DNA of 64,000 bases from Antedon bifida (lineage: Eukaryota; Echinodermata; Crinoidea; Comatulida; Antedonidae), in contig OY727093.1 of the NCBI GenBank assembly GCA_963402885.1, positions 32,053,409-32,117,408 on the forward strand, written 5' to 3'. A program made the position numbers and the translations under genes. The notes under the pieces were generated by a model. It was not told where the DNA came from. It ran no database searches and saw only the letters and a program-made list of their open reading frames with translations. How positions within the stretch are numbered: the first letter of the stretch is position 1; every line of letters starts with the position of its first letter. Below, one piece after another: positions 25,207 to 36,550 of the stretch.

Positions 25207-26698
25207 TTAGTTAAGCATGGTATTGTGAGCTACAGTATGATGGGAGTAAAGTCAAAATGACTGGTCTGGAGACCAATACTAAAAACCACTGAGCTGCTGC
25301 AGTTAAGAGGTAGTTACGTGACATACTGCACTACTGCAGCACGATTGGTGTCAAATGAAACAAACAGTTTAACCAATTAATATTGTTGTCCAGGTTTTTA
25401 TTATTTAATAAACAATAAAGTAATGAATCATTAATGCTAAATTATTACTAGAACTATTTCTTCTTTAATTATTAATATTGCTATTAAAACATTACATTAT
25501 GAAATATGCAATGCCACAGTGGGACACCAGACTGGAATTCAAACCTGGTCCAGTGTCCATATCAGGTGGTAGTGTTCAACTATGAAGTGCCAAAATGGAC
25601 AAAATACAAGTGCAGTGCAAAAGCTATATCTTGCAAAAATCTTAATTCAAAGCATGTAGTGTTTTGTATTGTATGATCTATTCTTTTGTGTTTTAAGGTG
25701 TTTTCTTGAATGATCTTACGATCAAAACGATCTATTCTTTTTTATCAATCAATCAAAGTCAATTTATTCCATAAAACTATTGGAATATCATGTACAAATA
25801 TGTCACCAAAAAGTTATGGAAAAGGGAACTAAAAAGAGCCAAAAAATCCTTAAAAATAATATTGTAAGATGTGTCCTGTGCTGTAGCACCAAAATTCTAG
25901 AATGCATGGGGTACTGTAGTACATATCAAAAACTTAAAAGGATTTCTTGATACAAAGAAGAACATTACTGGAATTCAAAGAGCAAGCAGCTATAAGCATA
26001 ATGAAGAGTTAATAATGATAACAAAATGGAGTACACACATCCTTTAAAATCCAGTTTAAACTACTGTACATCCAAGAATTGAAACTGTTATAATGTGCCA
26101 TTTGGACTGAGATTTAAGCATGATTTAGGCTACATTAGCATGAAGAATGGTTTTATCTTAAATATCTTTTATCATCATTTCATACCGAATCAACCAGAAA
26201 CCATCTTCAAGATTTTGACGAAACATCACTTAGAAACATCTTAGTTCACAAAGATGATCTTTGCTCAGTGCTGTGTTAATTAAGAAATTAAACAAGTTAC
26301 AATTTTCTGCAAAACTGAATGGAGGCTTCAAACGTATAAAACATGATTAGTAAATTACACGGGATAACTGACAATTATTCATTAATTAAAGACCACACAG
26401 AAGTAGAAGTGATGTTAATCAGAAGCTTGCGATGTGAAACAGTAAGCAGACAATTAGTTGAGTCGTTAGTAAGCAACAACAGAAAGTGAATAGGGAACTA
26501 AAACAATTAGTGTAGAAATGACCGTAGTTGTATCAAAGAAAACAATACTTTGTTTATGTACAGTAACGGTATATACAGTATTGTTTGTCAAACTCTGTAC
26601 AAGATAAACATACTATACTCTTATCAGACTCTGTGAAGAAATGAGGAATTTGATTCCCTACAAAATTTAAATTCTATGAAAGCTGGTTGTTGTTTACA

Positions 26699-26852
26699 TT
26701 ACCAGTAATAGCCATTGGATATTTCCTGAACTTGTTCTGGAGGAGGACCACTATTCTCCATTTCACTCAAGTGCTGTACAGCATGCAATATTTCATTTTT
26801 GCTGTTCAGCACACTATGTAGTTTGTTAATTTGTTCAAGTTCAAGGACAGAC
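26699..26852 (-). CDS. orphan coding exon, probably C-terminal (unknown product)
   Basis: A splice acceptor (GATTAGTTCAG) is followed by 50 codons in one open frame that ends at TAA. The peptide begins SVLELEQINKLHSVLNSKNE and ends PPPEQVQEISNGYYW. The first part is amphipathic with heptad-like Leu/Ile spacing, suggesting a helix or coiled coil. Entry is at phase 2/1: two bases come from the preceding exon. The stop overlaps a possible donor (TG|GTAATG), so the exon could also be internal. The codon composition and lack of stops look genuinely coding. Upstream exons were not found; a possible first exon lies near 30.7 kb. The family was not recognised. Confidence 0.5.
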
Positions 26853-27027
26853 CTGAACTAATCACATATTGTTTCCATTTATTAATAGACTATTGCACAT
26901 GTGTTATGATTTATTCTGCAGCTTTTATCTTGTACAACGAGGATATTATTAACAGTGAAACAGTAATATTGTACATTAAAAAATAAATAAATAAATATGC
27001 GGCTTTACTGATTGTAAACTACTGTAA

Positions 27028-27189
27028 AGCTCTGTCTACACTATCAAACTAGTTTGACAAAAAAGTGTGATGTGCCCAAATATGGTAGTGATGTGCCCAA
27101 ATATGGTAGTGATGTGCACAAATATGGTAGTGATGACATCATCATGTCCACTTATGGGCACATTTTTTTTTTGTCACATATAGTTTGTA
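27028..27189. mobile_element. MITE family 1 copy, right end degraded
   Basis: The left end AGCTCTGTCTACACTATCAA is intact after TAA. Three tandem TGCCCAAATATGGTAGTGAT motifs follow. The right terminus decays after GTCACATATAGTTTG. Confidence 0.8.
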
Positions 27190-28989
27190 ATTTTTATTTT
27201 AAATTTATTTTAAAGTAACGTAAGTATGCATTGCTATCTACAGTAGAGCGTTTGGTTTATCGCACATCATCTGCATGCAAATAATGTTGTCGTCAATTTA
27301 AAGTAATTCAATAAAATGTGATAATTTCACTTTCAGGGCTTACTTAAGAAATCACTACTTCAACCTGACTGATTTCAGTACTGTTGTGAAGAAATATTTC
27401 ATTTTCAAAATTGTTCTTAATATTTTGTTTTCTCCTTCTAATGGATCAGAAAGGATAAATGATAATGACCTATGACATGATGTACTGTAACAGATATTAT
27501 GTCACAACCTCTTTTATACAGTAATCTCCATGGTTACACTCAGTACTATCGTTTAAATTTTGATACTGCTCTATGTATGACCTTTCATTTACACGACATG
27601 CATCTGCCGAGCATCTAAAACCTAGTAGTGCACAAACTGGGATACTTTATGGATAGAAAATGCTATTTAAACCTAGAGTTGAAAAATATCAATTTTCGCT
27701 GAGAATTTGCAATACTGTAGCTTCTTCATACTGTAAAGGTCTGTATAGTGTTATGTGCTTTGTTAACGCTAGTACTGTATTGTAGTATATTATGTCTGTG
27801 GTATTAATTAAAATCTTGTTGACTGTATGCAACTCATAAACGCTATCACCAAGGGGTGTGGAAAGAATGACTAAGGTGACCATGAGATGTGACAAACACA
27901 TTGCTACATTTGTTATGTTATTGTGTTTTAATAAAACCAAAATGAACTTGAGAAAAAAGGTCTTTAAATTAAATAATTGTTTAACAGTTGACAAGGTTAA
28001 CAAAATGTTCATTAATTTTTAATTGACTCACTGATTATCAACAGCAAAAAAAGTAATTTCTAAATAGTTTACATTTAATGGAGGCTAAGCCCAAGGTATA
28101 AAATGCTATCATTGGCTTTTTTAGGCTAAAACTATAGGAAAAAAACCAAGATACAAAACATAAATCATTATGTTTGTTACTAAGTACAATTTTTAGTCGC
28201 GTGCCTCTACAGCTCACTATGTCGGTCGGTCGGTAAACACTAACTCAAATTGCTGCAGCCATGTATGATGTATACGGCCTTTTTAAATTACTTTTCTGAT
28301 TAACTGTAATTGAACCTGAAAAAAAAACCCTAATATTTATTTTAGCTACTAGTACTACACTACACTACAGTATTCTATAGTAGTATGAACATTATAACTG
28401 ATGATATAAATACAGAAAAATAATTCTGTATGTGGTCATCTTGGGTACAGTATGTTTATGTCTATGATTTACTCAAGGATTTCTCAAAATAATGTGGTGA
28501 ATATAAAGAATTTAAAATGTATGTTCTTACCGTCAATTATATTTTTCTGCAATTAATTGTTTGCTATAATTGATTGGTACATAAATATATTTGCTTTGGA
28601 TTAAAGAAGTTGTTGGGCATTTACTGGTACTTGGTATCTACCCTTGACTCATATTAAACTTTACATCCTATCTCAAATATTATCGAACAAAAGGAGCCAA
28701 CGGCCATTCCAGCATATTGCAACACAATGACTGGTCATTTGTATAGCAGCGTACTAATAGAGAAAACAAAGTACTCCATCAACTATTAAGTCTAGTATGA
28801 ACTATTGTGCGAGTGGAGCTAGCTAGAGGCCAAGGTTTATACTTAGTTTGAATAATTATTAACTGAATAATTTACTTTTCTGCATTGTAAACAATTTGGT
28901 GTTGCAGTAGACACTGGGGTGAATTTAAATTTATTAAAAAAATTTTTTTTTATTCAATTTTCTTTCTATGTACAATACAAAGAATAAAA

Positions 28990-29195
28990 TGAAATATAAA
29001 AGGCAAGGAAAGACCAAACAGGTGCTAAACACCATGCTAGTTGGTCAACCCAATAAATTAGTATTATAGGAATATATGTGTTTCACATGTATCTAGTTGT
29101 AACTTAATTAATGTTTTTAAAGAAGACAAAACGAAATATAAAAGGCAAGGAAAGACCAAACAGGTGGTAAACACCATGCTAGTTGGTCAACCCAG
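28990..29195 (+). repeat. pair of ~60-bp direct repeats (dispersed-repeat tail)
   Basis: GGCAAGGAAAGACCAAACAG followed by TAAACACCATGCTAGTTGGT CAACCC occurs twice, at about 28991-29051 and 29134-29193, nearly identical. The wording resembles tails of dispersed invertebrate repeats, but the family was not identified. Confidence 0.75.
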
Positions 29196-29925
29196 AGCAC
29201 AGAAATAAACAAAATATTACATACTACAATTAAAGCAATCAACTACAAAAATTTTCAACATCAAAATTATTTATAAAGTCACTTTACACACAGACTTTAG
29301 AAGGTACCTATCAATAAATACCAGTAATAGTTTTTAAAACAATGATGACATCATTTATCATCAAATTCCTGCAGGTGGAGTCTCATCCATTATTGATTTT
29401 ATCTACTTTGCGTTTGGTATCATTGAACAATAGACAAATTGTTTTTTGTTTCATATGGATTTCATATCGTTTTACTAAACTTTTTAAACCCCTTTGTCAG
29501 GCATTGACGTGTGGGATGAGCAATTGAATTCACTCAATATTTCTGTACTTCAGTTTCATTGTTAAATGAAAAAAGCATCTTCAACAATTAACTAGGTGTG
29601 GTACCCGTGCTAGGATAATAATATCCTCACAATGCATCAAAACAACCAAATACAAAGTATTTAGCTATGTGGGCAGTATTACTTGGGTTACTTAGTATAT
29701 CTAAGGAGACCACGTGTCCATCATAAAGGTTACTATCTAGAACAGGAATAAAGAGATTATGATCTTCCTATCATTTAGATTTAATTATTTTACCAAATGT
29801 AGCCACAAAGCTGAAACTGAATCAGGAAGGAACGTTCCAAAAACGATAACACTGACATACTTAAAATATGGAATACTTTGAAAAATTACTTTATCATTGT
29901 AATACAGTTAACAACAACACTATCA

Positions 29926-30000
29926 GCGCATGTGGTAGAGGTGTGAATGGCAGGCTAGTGAGCTAGAAGTCTTGGGTTCGAGTCCTACTGGAGATAACCA
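29926..30000 (+). mobile_element. tRNA-derived SINE-like fragment
   Basis: A pol III-like B box GGTTCGAGTCC is at 29975-29985. A TGTGGTAGAGGTG A-box-like sequence lies about 45 bases upstream. No cloverleaf with a complete acceptor stem was found, so this is called a SINE rather than a tRNA gene. Confidence 0.55.
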
Positions 30001-30679
30001 TAATTTGACCAATTACTAGTAATTCTAGTAGTAATACAATTACAATCCTACAATAAAATAGTGTCACAAATGTAATAAATACTGTAGGCCTACATTATAT
30101 TTACAGTATTTAAATGTAGTCACATACTGTAGTTAGTAGTAGAAAAACAAATAATTGTCAATAGGTCTGGTATGAATTTTATTAATACTTCTTCAATAAA
30201 TGTAATGATATGAATATAATAATTTTATAAAAAAGATTCATCATGGATCAATGGATTCAATTCATAAAGGAGCACCAACCAACAGAAAGATGAGGTTGGA
30301 AGGACCGGCCTACAGAGTATCTCATCATCATCATGTCCAACCAAATCAACATAATTTATTAAACATAGCACATCACTACTTTTTATACATCATAATAATT
30401 GTATATCATAGTTTATGGCCCATCTAAATCATTACTCATTACAATCAATAAAACTGTTAGCCGAATTCAAATTTGAATTTCCTTATCTTGTTCAACAGCA
30501 GGTCACCCACTCCTCGCACACTGCTGTGTGTAGTACTAGTAAAAATTAAAAATCCTCTATCAGAACAACATCGACTGGGGCGGGTTATCTTTCCAGGATC
30601 ATATCATTCTCCATCACCTAAAATATAAGCTGGTATATAAGATGATAACTGAGTACATTAGATAAAGTAGAAAGCATCT

Positions 30680-30850
30680 TACCTTCAAAATATAAACTTA
30701 TTTATCAGTAGCTCAACAAATTTAAATTGGCGAACACAGGGTACAACCGTAATGTTTAAACCGGTAGTCGATGTCGTCGGTCGTATATACCGGAAGTGAC
30801 ATCATTCCCGTAACCGGAATTTTAGAGGGCAGTAGACCAATTATTTAGTC
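30680..30850 (-). promoter_or_regulatory. possible promoter and first exon of a minus-strand gene
   Basis: On the minus strand a locally GC-richer stretch contains ACTTCCGGT and TTCCGGTTACGGGAATG; the plus strand shows CCGGAAGT, an ETS-type site common in TATA-less promoters. About 100 bp later comes TATATTTTGAAG followed by a strong GTAAGATG donor. This fits a non-coding first exon whose gene runs left toward the orphan exon at 26.7 kb. The link is inference. Confidence 0.35.
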
Positions 30851-31610
30851 AGAGTCATATATATATTTATGGCTCTGTATTTAGTATACCAATTTATTTC
30901 ATACATTTACAAAACTACCAATCTCAGTTAATTGATTTTTGGGTCAAATATGTTTAATAGATTGGATCTAATAAATTTAATCGATCTATTAAAGGTATTT
31001 AATTTGAATAAACTTTATAGGTAGGTGGACTATAAACATAACAAATACAAAATACACACATTAAACATAAGGAAAAATATTCAAACTAAACAATACACAG
31101 TGAATTTAAATTTATTTAGTTTTTAAACTAGGTTGGATCTAATAATTTTAATCGATATATTAAAGTATTAGAGTGAAACTATTCCCTGGTCTGAAAGTGA
31201 TATCAAGCCTAAGTGATATTAGCCTATGAGTGGGTTGATTTTTTTACAGAACCTATATTGGTCCAAAAGGAAATTCGTTTTGTTGACAAGAATACAAACA
31301 TATTGTGTAAAAAAAACCCCCAAAAACAGCAAAACAAAATCACTATGTAGTATGTAGAAAAAAATATATTTTAGCAGTATGTACACATTTTAGAATTGCA
31401 GTAATAGGTTATAATTACATTATCAATCACTATCTTTTAATATTTGCGTTATATAAATGGCAAGAATTTAGAAGAAACGAATAGTTTGAAAATTGATCGG
31501 GGAAGGATTTAAAAAGGGGACTGTTTGGTATTGTTTTTGGTTTTGTGTACGGCCCATCATTTAGCCACTTACTTTTCATGAGTGCTACAAAGGAGGACTG
31601 GTGAAAAATT

Positions 31611-31686
31611 TTTTTTTTATAGAGGGCGGCATTCAAATAAGGCTCTAAAAAAAATTATACTTGAATGCCGCCCTCTATAAAAAATT
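31611..31686. repeat. 24-bp inverted repeat hairpin (AGAGGGCGGCATTCAA arms)
   Basis: The left arm TTTTTATAGAGGGCGGCATT (about 31613-31636) and its inverse (about 31661-31684) are essentially perfect, separated by 24 bases. It is a very stable hairpin in AT-rich DNA about 600 bp upstream of the TRIM-type start codon. A short MITE or fold-back element is the likely explanation. Confidence 0.85.
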
Positions 31687-32292
31687 AATCAGCTGGATTG
31701 TTGTTGAAGAAATCAGAGAAGGATGTTTGTTTTTGATAAATATCTCTCGGTTTCTGACCAGATGAATTGGTTTTCTTTCTCTCATTTTAACATTATGTAA
31801 TTCCGGGCATTTATTTGTATATTTATTTAATTCTAAACCAACATTACAGTAAGTGTTTACAAGCTAGCCTGGCCCTATTTGTAGTACTACTCAGCCAGCC
31901 AGGTCTCCTCAACCTCACTCACAGTGCACTTCTCATCAGTAAGGAGTGCTACACTTTACTCTACTCTACTACACTAGAGGGCCTAGGTCTACTACTACTA
32001 GCCGGAGTACAAAACGACCGTTGCCAAAACAACTGAAAGCCTAAAGGAAGCCAACATAGTAACATACCTAGCCTAGTACTACTTATACAGTGTACTAGAT
32101 TTATGCCTGTATTTTGAAATTTTTGGAATCCTTCAAATGTATTTAATTAATTAAAATGTTTTAAAATTAATGTCAAATTAAAATTTGCCATTACTGGATA
32201 TTTTGTTTTGTTTTAATAATAATACTCAATATCTACTTACTTTTTTACTACTTTGCAGAATATTATAGGTACAGTACAATACAAGGGAGAAG

Positions 32293-34000
32293 ATGGCTAG
32301 TTGTGGGGGAAATCCCTTTGTGGTGGACGATAGTGCGGAGCAAGTAGTAGAAAACAACAACCCTTTTGAAGATGTCAATTCTAATCAAGAGAATAGGCCT
32401 ACTCCTCCAACTAATACTAATAGACCTGTCCGACCTAATCAGCCTCCAAGACGTTCTCCCTCCCATGTGCCCCAGTCATCAAATTCAGTATCTCCATCCA
32501 ATCGGCGAATATCTGTACCCACCCCATCATCTGCGAGTGGATTATTTGGGGGCGCTTCAGCTGGCGATCAAGATGAATTTAGTGAACGTTTTCTTACGTG
32601 TACAATCTGTTTAGAGACGTATAATGAAACACCAAAGTTGTTACCGTGCATGCATTCATTTTGCTGCGGTTGTATACAAAAGCTTGCGCAAGACAAGCGC
32701 AAGTTTGCTTGCCCCGTTTGCCGCAGAGAGGTACAAGTCCCTAAACAAGGAGGGGTTGATGCTTTACCAAATAATATTTTCGTTCGCGATCTAACAGATT
32801 TTCTGTCGGAACAGCCGAATCGTCCAAGGGTAAGCTCAACGGCGCTAGCATCGGAATCATACGGCGTAACGCAAAGACCTAGAGCTCGTACAAACGAGCC
32901 AAAAATTGATCGCCACGCAAGCGGCAATATATTCCAAAGGGCTGTGATTAGGCTCAAGCTGCAATTTTCGTCAAAGAAAAGGCGGAACTGTCAATACCAT
33001 TCTGAGAAAGAACTTAAATACTATTGTAGCACGTGCAACATTATTGTCTGCAAAAAATGCATAAGATTTGAACACGAAGACGGCCACGTAATATTGAATT
33101 TGAGTTCGGCAGCCGAGGACCGCCTCCGTGCTATTCATTCTTTACTTTCCGAAGCAGAGTTAAGGATCCCGCCCCTAGAGCACGGTCGCAACGGTGTACA
33201 TGCTCAATTGCAAAGTCTCAAAGAACGACACTCGGCAAGCAAGTCTCAAATAAAAGATGCGTTTGAGAGCATTAGGTTGGTCTTGCAGCAACAAGAAAAT
33301 GCTTGTTTAACAAAGGTAACGCATTTGTTTTTTCTCTTTATTTAAAAAATGGTATTACTAATTCTATTTTACAGGTTTGTAAATTTACTATCTCGATTTA
33401 AATTTATCCCCTCTATTCTCACTTGACCGGTGTCACTGTGTTTTTATTATAAAATTGGTTTGTTTGTAACTATATATATGCAAAGTTCAATTCAGACTTA
33501 AGCTCTGTCTACACAATCAAACTAGTTTGACAAAAAAAGTGTGATGTGCCCAAATATGGTAGTGATATACCTAAATATGGTAGTGATATGACATCATCAT
33601 CATGTCCATATGGGCACATCACATTGTTTGATAGTGTATACAGAGCTTTAGACACTGCTTTAATATTTCTGTTTATTTTCAACAGCTTAACACGCAGTTT
33701 CAACGAAAGAACGGTGTTTTGTCTGCACAGTTGAACAACCTCGATCTGCAACTGTCTACGATAAAGAGCGCCTGCACGTTCACCAAACGCACGGTAGACG
33801 ACCTCAAGAACGCCGATTACGAGATGGTAGCCATGAGTTTTCAGTTATCAGCACGTATTGAGGAGGTTCTTGCGATGCAGACGCCCGATCCCATCAAACC
33901 AGCCAGTGATGATTTCCTGAAAGTGAACCAGAATGATGAAGGTATAGAGAGCGTTCAGGGCTTGATTAAAAACATGGTGTCAGTTGAAGAAACTGTGTAA
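32293..34000 (+). CDS. TRIM-type RING / B-box2 / coiled-coil protein, 445 aa, two coding exons
   Basis: Exons are 32293-33315 and 33686-34000 (phase 0, ACAAAG|GTAACG and TTTTCAACAG). Residues 1-100 are disordered and contain two NPF tripeptides (7-9 and 23-25). The RING finger is at C103-C106-C119-H121-C124-C127-C140-C143. The B-box2 is at about 233-265 (C233, H236, C245, C248, C253, C256, H261, H265). Residues 270-420 are probably helical. There is no C-terminal PRY/SPRY, NHL or filamin domain. RING-bearing TRIM proteins are normally E3 ubiquitin ligases that dimerise through the coiled coil; that role is inferred from family. The ATG (AGAAGATGG) has a good context and follows a probable acceptor CTTTGCAG near 32258, so an upstream non-coding exon is likely. 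A MITE sits in the 370-bp intron. TRIM membership is firm; orthology is unassigned. Confidence 0.93.
33501..33647. mobile_element. MITE family 1 copy inside the TRIM intron
   Basis: Starts AGCTCTGTCTACACAATCAA and ends GTATACAGAGCT, with TTA on both flanks. It makes up 40% of the only coding-region intron of the TRIM gene and lies 39 bp before the acceptor. Confidence 0.9.
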
Positions 34001-34064
34001 TTGTGCTTCATCAATTCATTGAATATTTAACAAATATTTAAACACAAAAATCAGCTTGAAATAC

Positions 34065-34070
34065 AATAAA
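34065..34070 (+). terminator. proximal poly(A) signal candidate of the TRIM gene
   Basis: AATAAA 65 bases after the TAA stop. Confidence 0.4.
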
Positions 34071-34824
34071 TTATTTACAATTGATTGAGTGTATTGTGCC
34101 TATAGAGCAGACAAAATAACCAGATACTAAATAATTAATATACATGTACTAAATATTTTTCATGAATCATGACTAAATTAGTAAGTCATCTATAGGCTGT
34201 TGGCATGAAATCATTTTCACATATTAATATTTTAATGAAACCATATAATAATACAATATGGTAATTGGACATTTATCCATTGTTGTGCTGACCTTTGACC
34301 TAAGATTTATGCAAATATACAGTTAGTACCATTCTTTATTTTTGGGATATAGTAATCAAATTTCATATTGTTGGTTAAGTATCTATATCTAGTATATACT
34401 ATATAAATATATATACAACACAGTGTATTGTAATACAGTACAGTCTACCACTTTCCTAAGTGGTTTTAAAAACGCACTCTAGTTTTGGACAGTTCTTCTT
34501 ACTTTAGAGTTTATTAATTATTTTTAGCTAAATTTTATTAGCAAAATAAAAGGCAATGATGCTTGGTGCTTATTAAAATTCTTGTTTAATATGCAGTATT
34601 GAATTAAAATGTTAGAAAGGTCAGAAGAATGTCATAAAATAATCAATATATTATAATGTTACAAATAAAAAATATTCTGAAAATTAATATGATAGTCATC
34701 ACTGTGTTGAAATATTAATGTACAGAAAAGATATCAATATTGTTATACTGTACTACAATATAAATGTGAACTTTAAATGGAATTAGTTTTACATATTATT
34801 AGTAAATTAATACAGCAGCCTATT

Positions 34825-34990
34825 GAGGGACACCTTCTTTAAAGGGACACCTACAAAGGGTACACCTTCTATTAAAGGGACACCTATCAAGGGGACACCT
34901 TTGGAACCCTCCAAAGTGTCCGCCGAAAAGGGGTTTGCTGGGTTTTATATCATCTTCCGTGTTCAGGAAAGTGTCCATTAAGAGATGTTT
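34825..34990. repeat. degenerate GGGACACCT-word repeat block
   Basis: Five or more spaced copies of GGGACACCT / GGACACCTTC with spacers such as TATTAAAGG and TATCAAGG, followed by GTCCGCCGAAAAGGGG. The 81-codon minus ORF spanning it is a by-product. Confidence 0.7.
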
Positions 34991-35478
34991 CCTAAATAGG
35001 GGTGTACCAATGGAGGCGTTGTACTCTATTATTATCACAGTATTATTTATGTATATAAAGTACATAAATGTATAGTAACATTTATATCAACATTTGTTGT
35101 AATGTAATTTATTTGATATTATTCGTATAAAATAATAATTGTTTTACTTGTACTGTAGTACAGTACACCATTTTTTAAAATTGACAGATTTTTCCAAGAA
35201 TAAAAGATGTGGTTTACATTAATCTAAACAGGAACTTGTTATCTTAGAGTGTGTTGCTCTAATTTTAGTAATGTAATGATTTTAATGATATATTTCAATC
35301 CAGTTCTACTTTTATGTATCAATTTATTCCAAATGTTTTAGTATTATTTTTCCATCCATAGCAAGTGCATTATGTGTGTTAAGTTGATTTTATTTAAATT
35401 ATATTTTATTTGAGATATTTATTTATGTACCATGTCTATGCATGTGATATATTATGGTTGCTAATATTTTGTTTTGTG

Positions 35479-35484
35479 AATAAA
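35479..35484 (+). terminator. distal poly(A) signal candidate of the TRIM gene
   Basis: AATAAA in TTTTGTGAATAAAGTATC, about 1.5 kb after the stop, just before a MITE. If used, the TRIM 3' UTR would be about 1.5 kb. Confidence 0.35.
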
Positions 35485-35526
35485 GTATCATTAAACAATA
35501 GGTTGGTGGTCGTGTTATGTGTGTAA

Positions 35527-35671
35527 ACTTTGTCTACACTATCAAACTAGTTTGACAAAAAAAAGTGTGATGTAACCAAATTTGGTAGTGATATGACATC
35601 ATCATGTCCATATATTATATGGGCACATCACATTTGTGTGTCACATAAAGTTTGATAGTGTAGACAGAGCT
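35527..35671. mobile_element. MITE family 1 copy
   Basis: The left end has lost a base (ACTTTGTCTACACTATCAAA). The right end TAGTGTAGACAGAGCT is intact. TAA lies on both flanks. Confidence 0.88.
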
Positions 35672-35789
35672 TAAATGTTCAACCTTATTAATATCCATGA
35701 CAACAGTTTAATTCAATTTTAATTATTTACTTTACAATATAATAAACATTAATTAAATTATTTGCCAAGATGTTCACATGTTTGTGTAA

Positions 35790-35817
35790 AGCTCTGTTCA
35801 CACTATCAAACTTTATG
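35790..35817. mobile_element. MITE family 1, isolated left end
   Basis: AGCTCTGTTCACACTATCAA and a few more bases, after TAA. No right terminus follows, so it is a truncated copy. Confidence 0.7.
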
Positions 35818-35854
35818 AGATGTATACTATCGATGAAGCGTGTCAAAGGTTAAC

Positions 35855-36119
35855 CGATAAAATCGGCGATGGTGGTTATGAAATGACGACGATATTTTAA
35901 TTGATCTTTAAGAACGATCATTATTTGCCGATAAACGATAACGACAACGGCGACGATGATCATTCGTATTCCGATAACGACAACGGCGAATACAGGATTC
36001 GTATTGACCGATAACGAAGACGATAAACATTAGTACCGTCCGTCCCGAGGATAAGACGACATGGACTAATATTTGTATTACAAACATTACAAACGATTAT
36101 CAATTCGTATTGCCGATAA
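35855..36119 (+). promoter_or_regulatory. CGATAA-rich segment upstream of the engulfment receptor
   Basis: CGATAA occurs at about 35855, 35929, 35936, 35972, 36009, 36021 and 36114. The surrounding words CCGATAACGACAACGGCGA and ATTCGTATTGACCGATAACG partly repeat, so this is a degenerate short-period repeat as well as a possible transcription-factor site cluster. The base composition (CGA-rich) contrasts with the AT-rich surroundings. Confidence 0.4.
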
Positions 36120-36480
36120 CGACGATGCTGATTTTTTGTCCGAATTCTTAACGTTTAAAAAAAACGAAGGCGCGCTTATTTCCTGATTGAAACAAGTAAT
36201 AATTGTGTTTACTTCCTTTAGCATAATCTATATTTTAAATTTCTTTCCTTATTATTCTCATATCGTAAATTTAAAAAGAAAGAAACTCTGAAAAAGTACG
36301 GTACTCCTGTGAAAAAGGAATGTCTATACGACGCCCTCAATTGATTTGTTAAAAACGGAAATTGTAAAAACCTCCTAAAAGAAGTCAATTTTGTTTCAAA
36401 ATCAGTTAAGAGAAACGTTGCACTAATGATGTCAATTCGCGTATTGCTATATCTTTATAAGTCATAGATTTTTAAAAAAT

Positions 36481-36540
36481 ATTATCGGATGAATAACATT
36501 ATTGTCGGATGAATAGCATTATTATCGGATGAATAGCATT
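36481..36540 (+). repeat. 3 x 20-bp tandem repeat just upstream of the receptor start codon
   Basis: ATTATCGGATGAATAGCATT is repeated three times with two substitutions. The array ends 10 bases before the ATG at 36551 and probably lies in the 5' UTR or core promoter. Confidence 0.88.
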
Positions 36541-36550
36541 ATTGCATATA

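Larger units (their letters stand above)
22501..26698. other. intergenic, no gene seen
   Basis: AT-rich and without supported exons. Contents include a ~190-bp direct duplication (23540-23890), a MITE family 1 copy (24998-25206) and a possible tRNA-like B-box fragment on minus near 25530. Sequence near 25745-25860 resembles the 3' tail of a dispersed repeat, but this was not identified. Confidence 0.5.
26853..30670. other. non-coding stretch, possible introns of the minus-strand gene
   Basis: No further exon could be defended. A 16-bp segment at about 28532-28547 is flanked by perfect-looking minus-strand CAG and GTAAGA, but it is too short to call. A hydrophobic 107-codon ORF at 27689-28012 (minus) lacks a domain and splice context. 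Confidence 0.4.
34001..36480. other. TRIM 3' flank and intergenic DNA before the engulfment receptor
   Basis: Contents are candidate poly(A) signals at 34065 and 35479, a block of repeated GGGACACCT words at 34825-34990, MITE copies at 35527 and 35790, and the GATAA-rich segment at 35855-36119. No further gene was seen. Confidence 0.5.

Noticed and set aside
27689-28012. 107-codon hydrophobic minus ORF
   Set aside because: AT-driven composition, no homology recognised, no splice or promoter context.
29926-30000. tRNA gene
   Set aside because: A B box alone with poor stem pairing; better explained as SINE-derived.
34820-35065. 81-codon Cys-rich minus ORF
   Set aside because: Product of repeated GGGACACCT words; no real Cys-module spacing.
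35855-36119. Coding exon in the CGA-rich block
   Set aside because: Stops in all frames within short distances and obvious short-period repetition.
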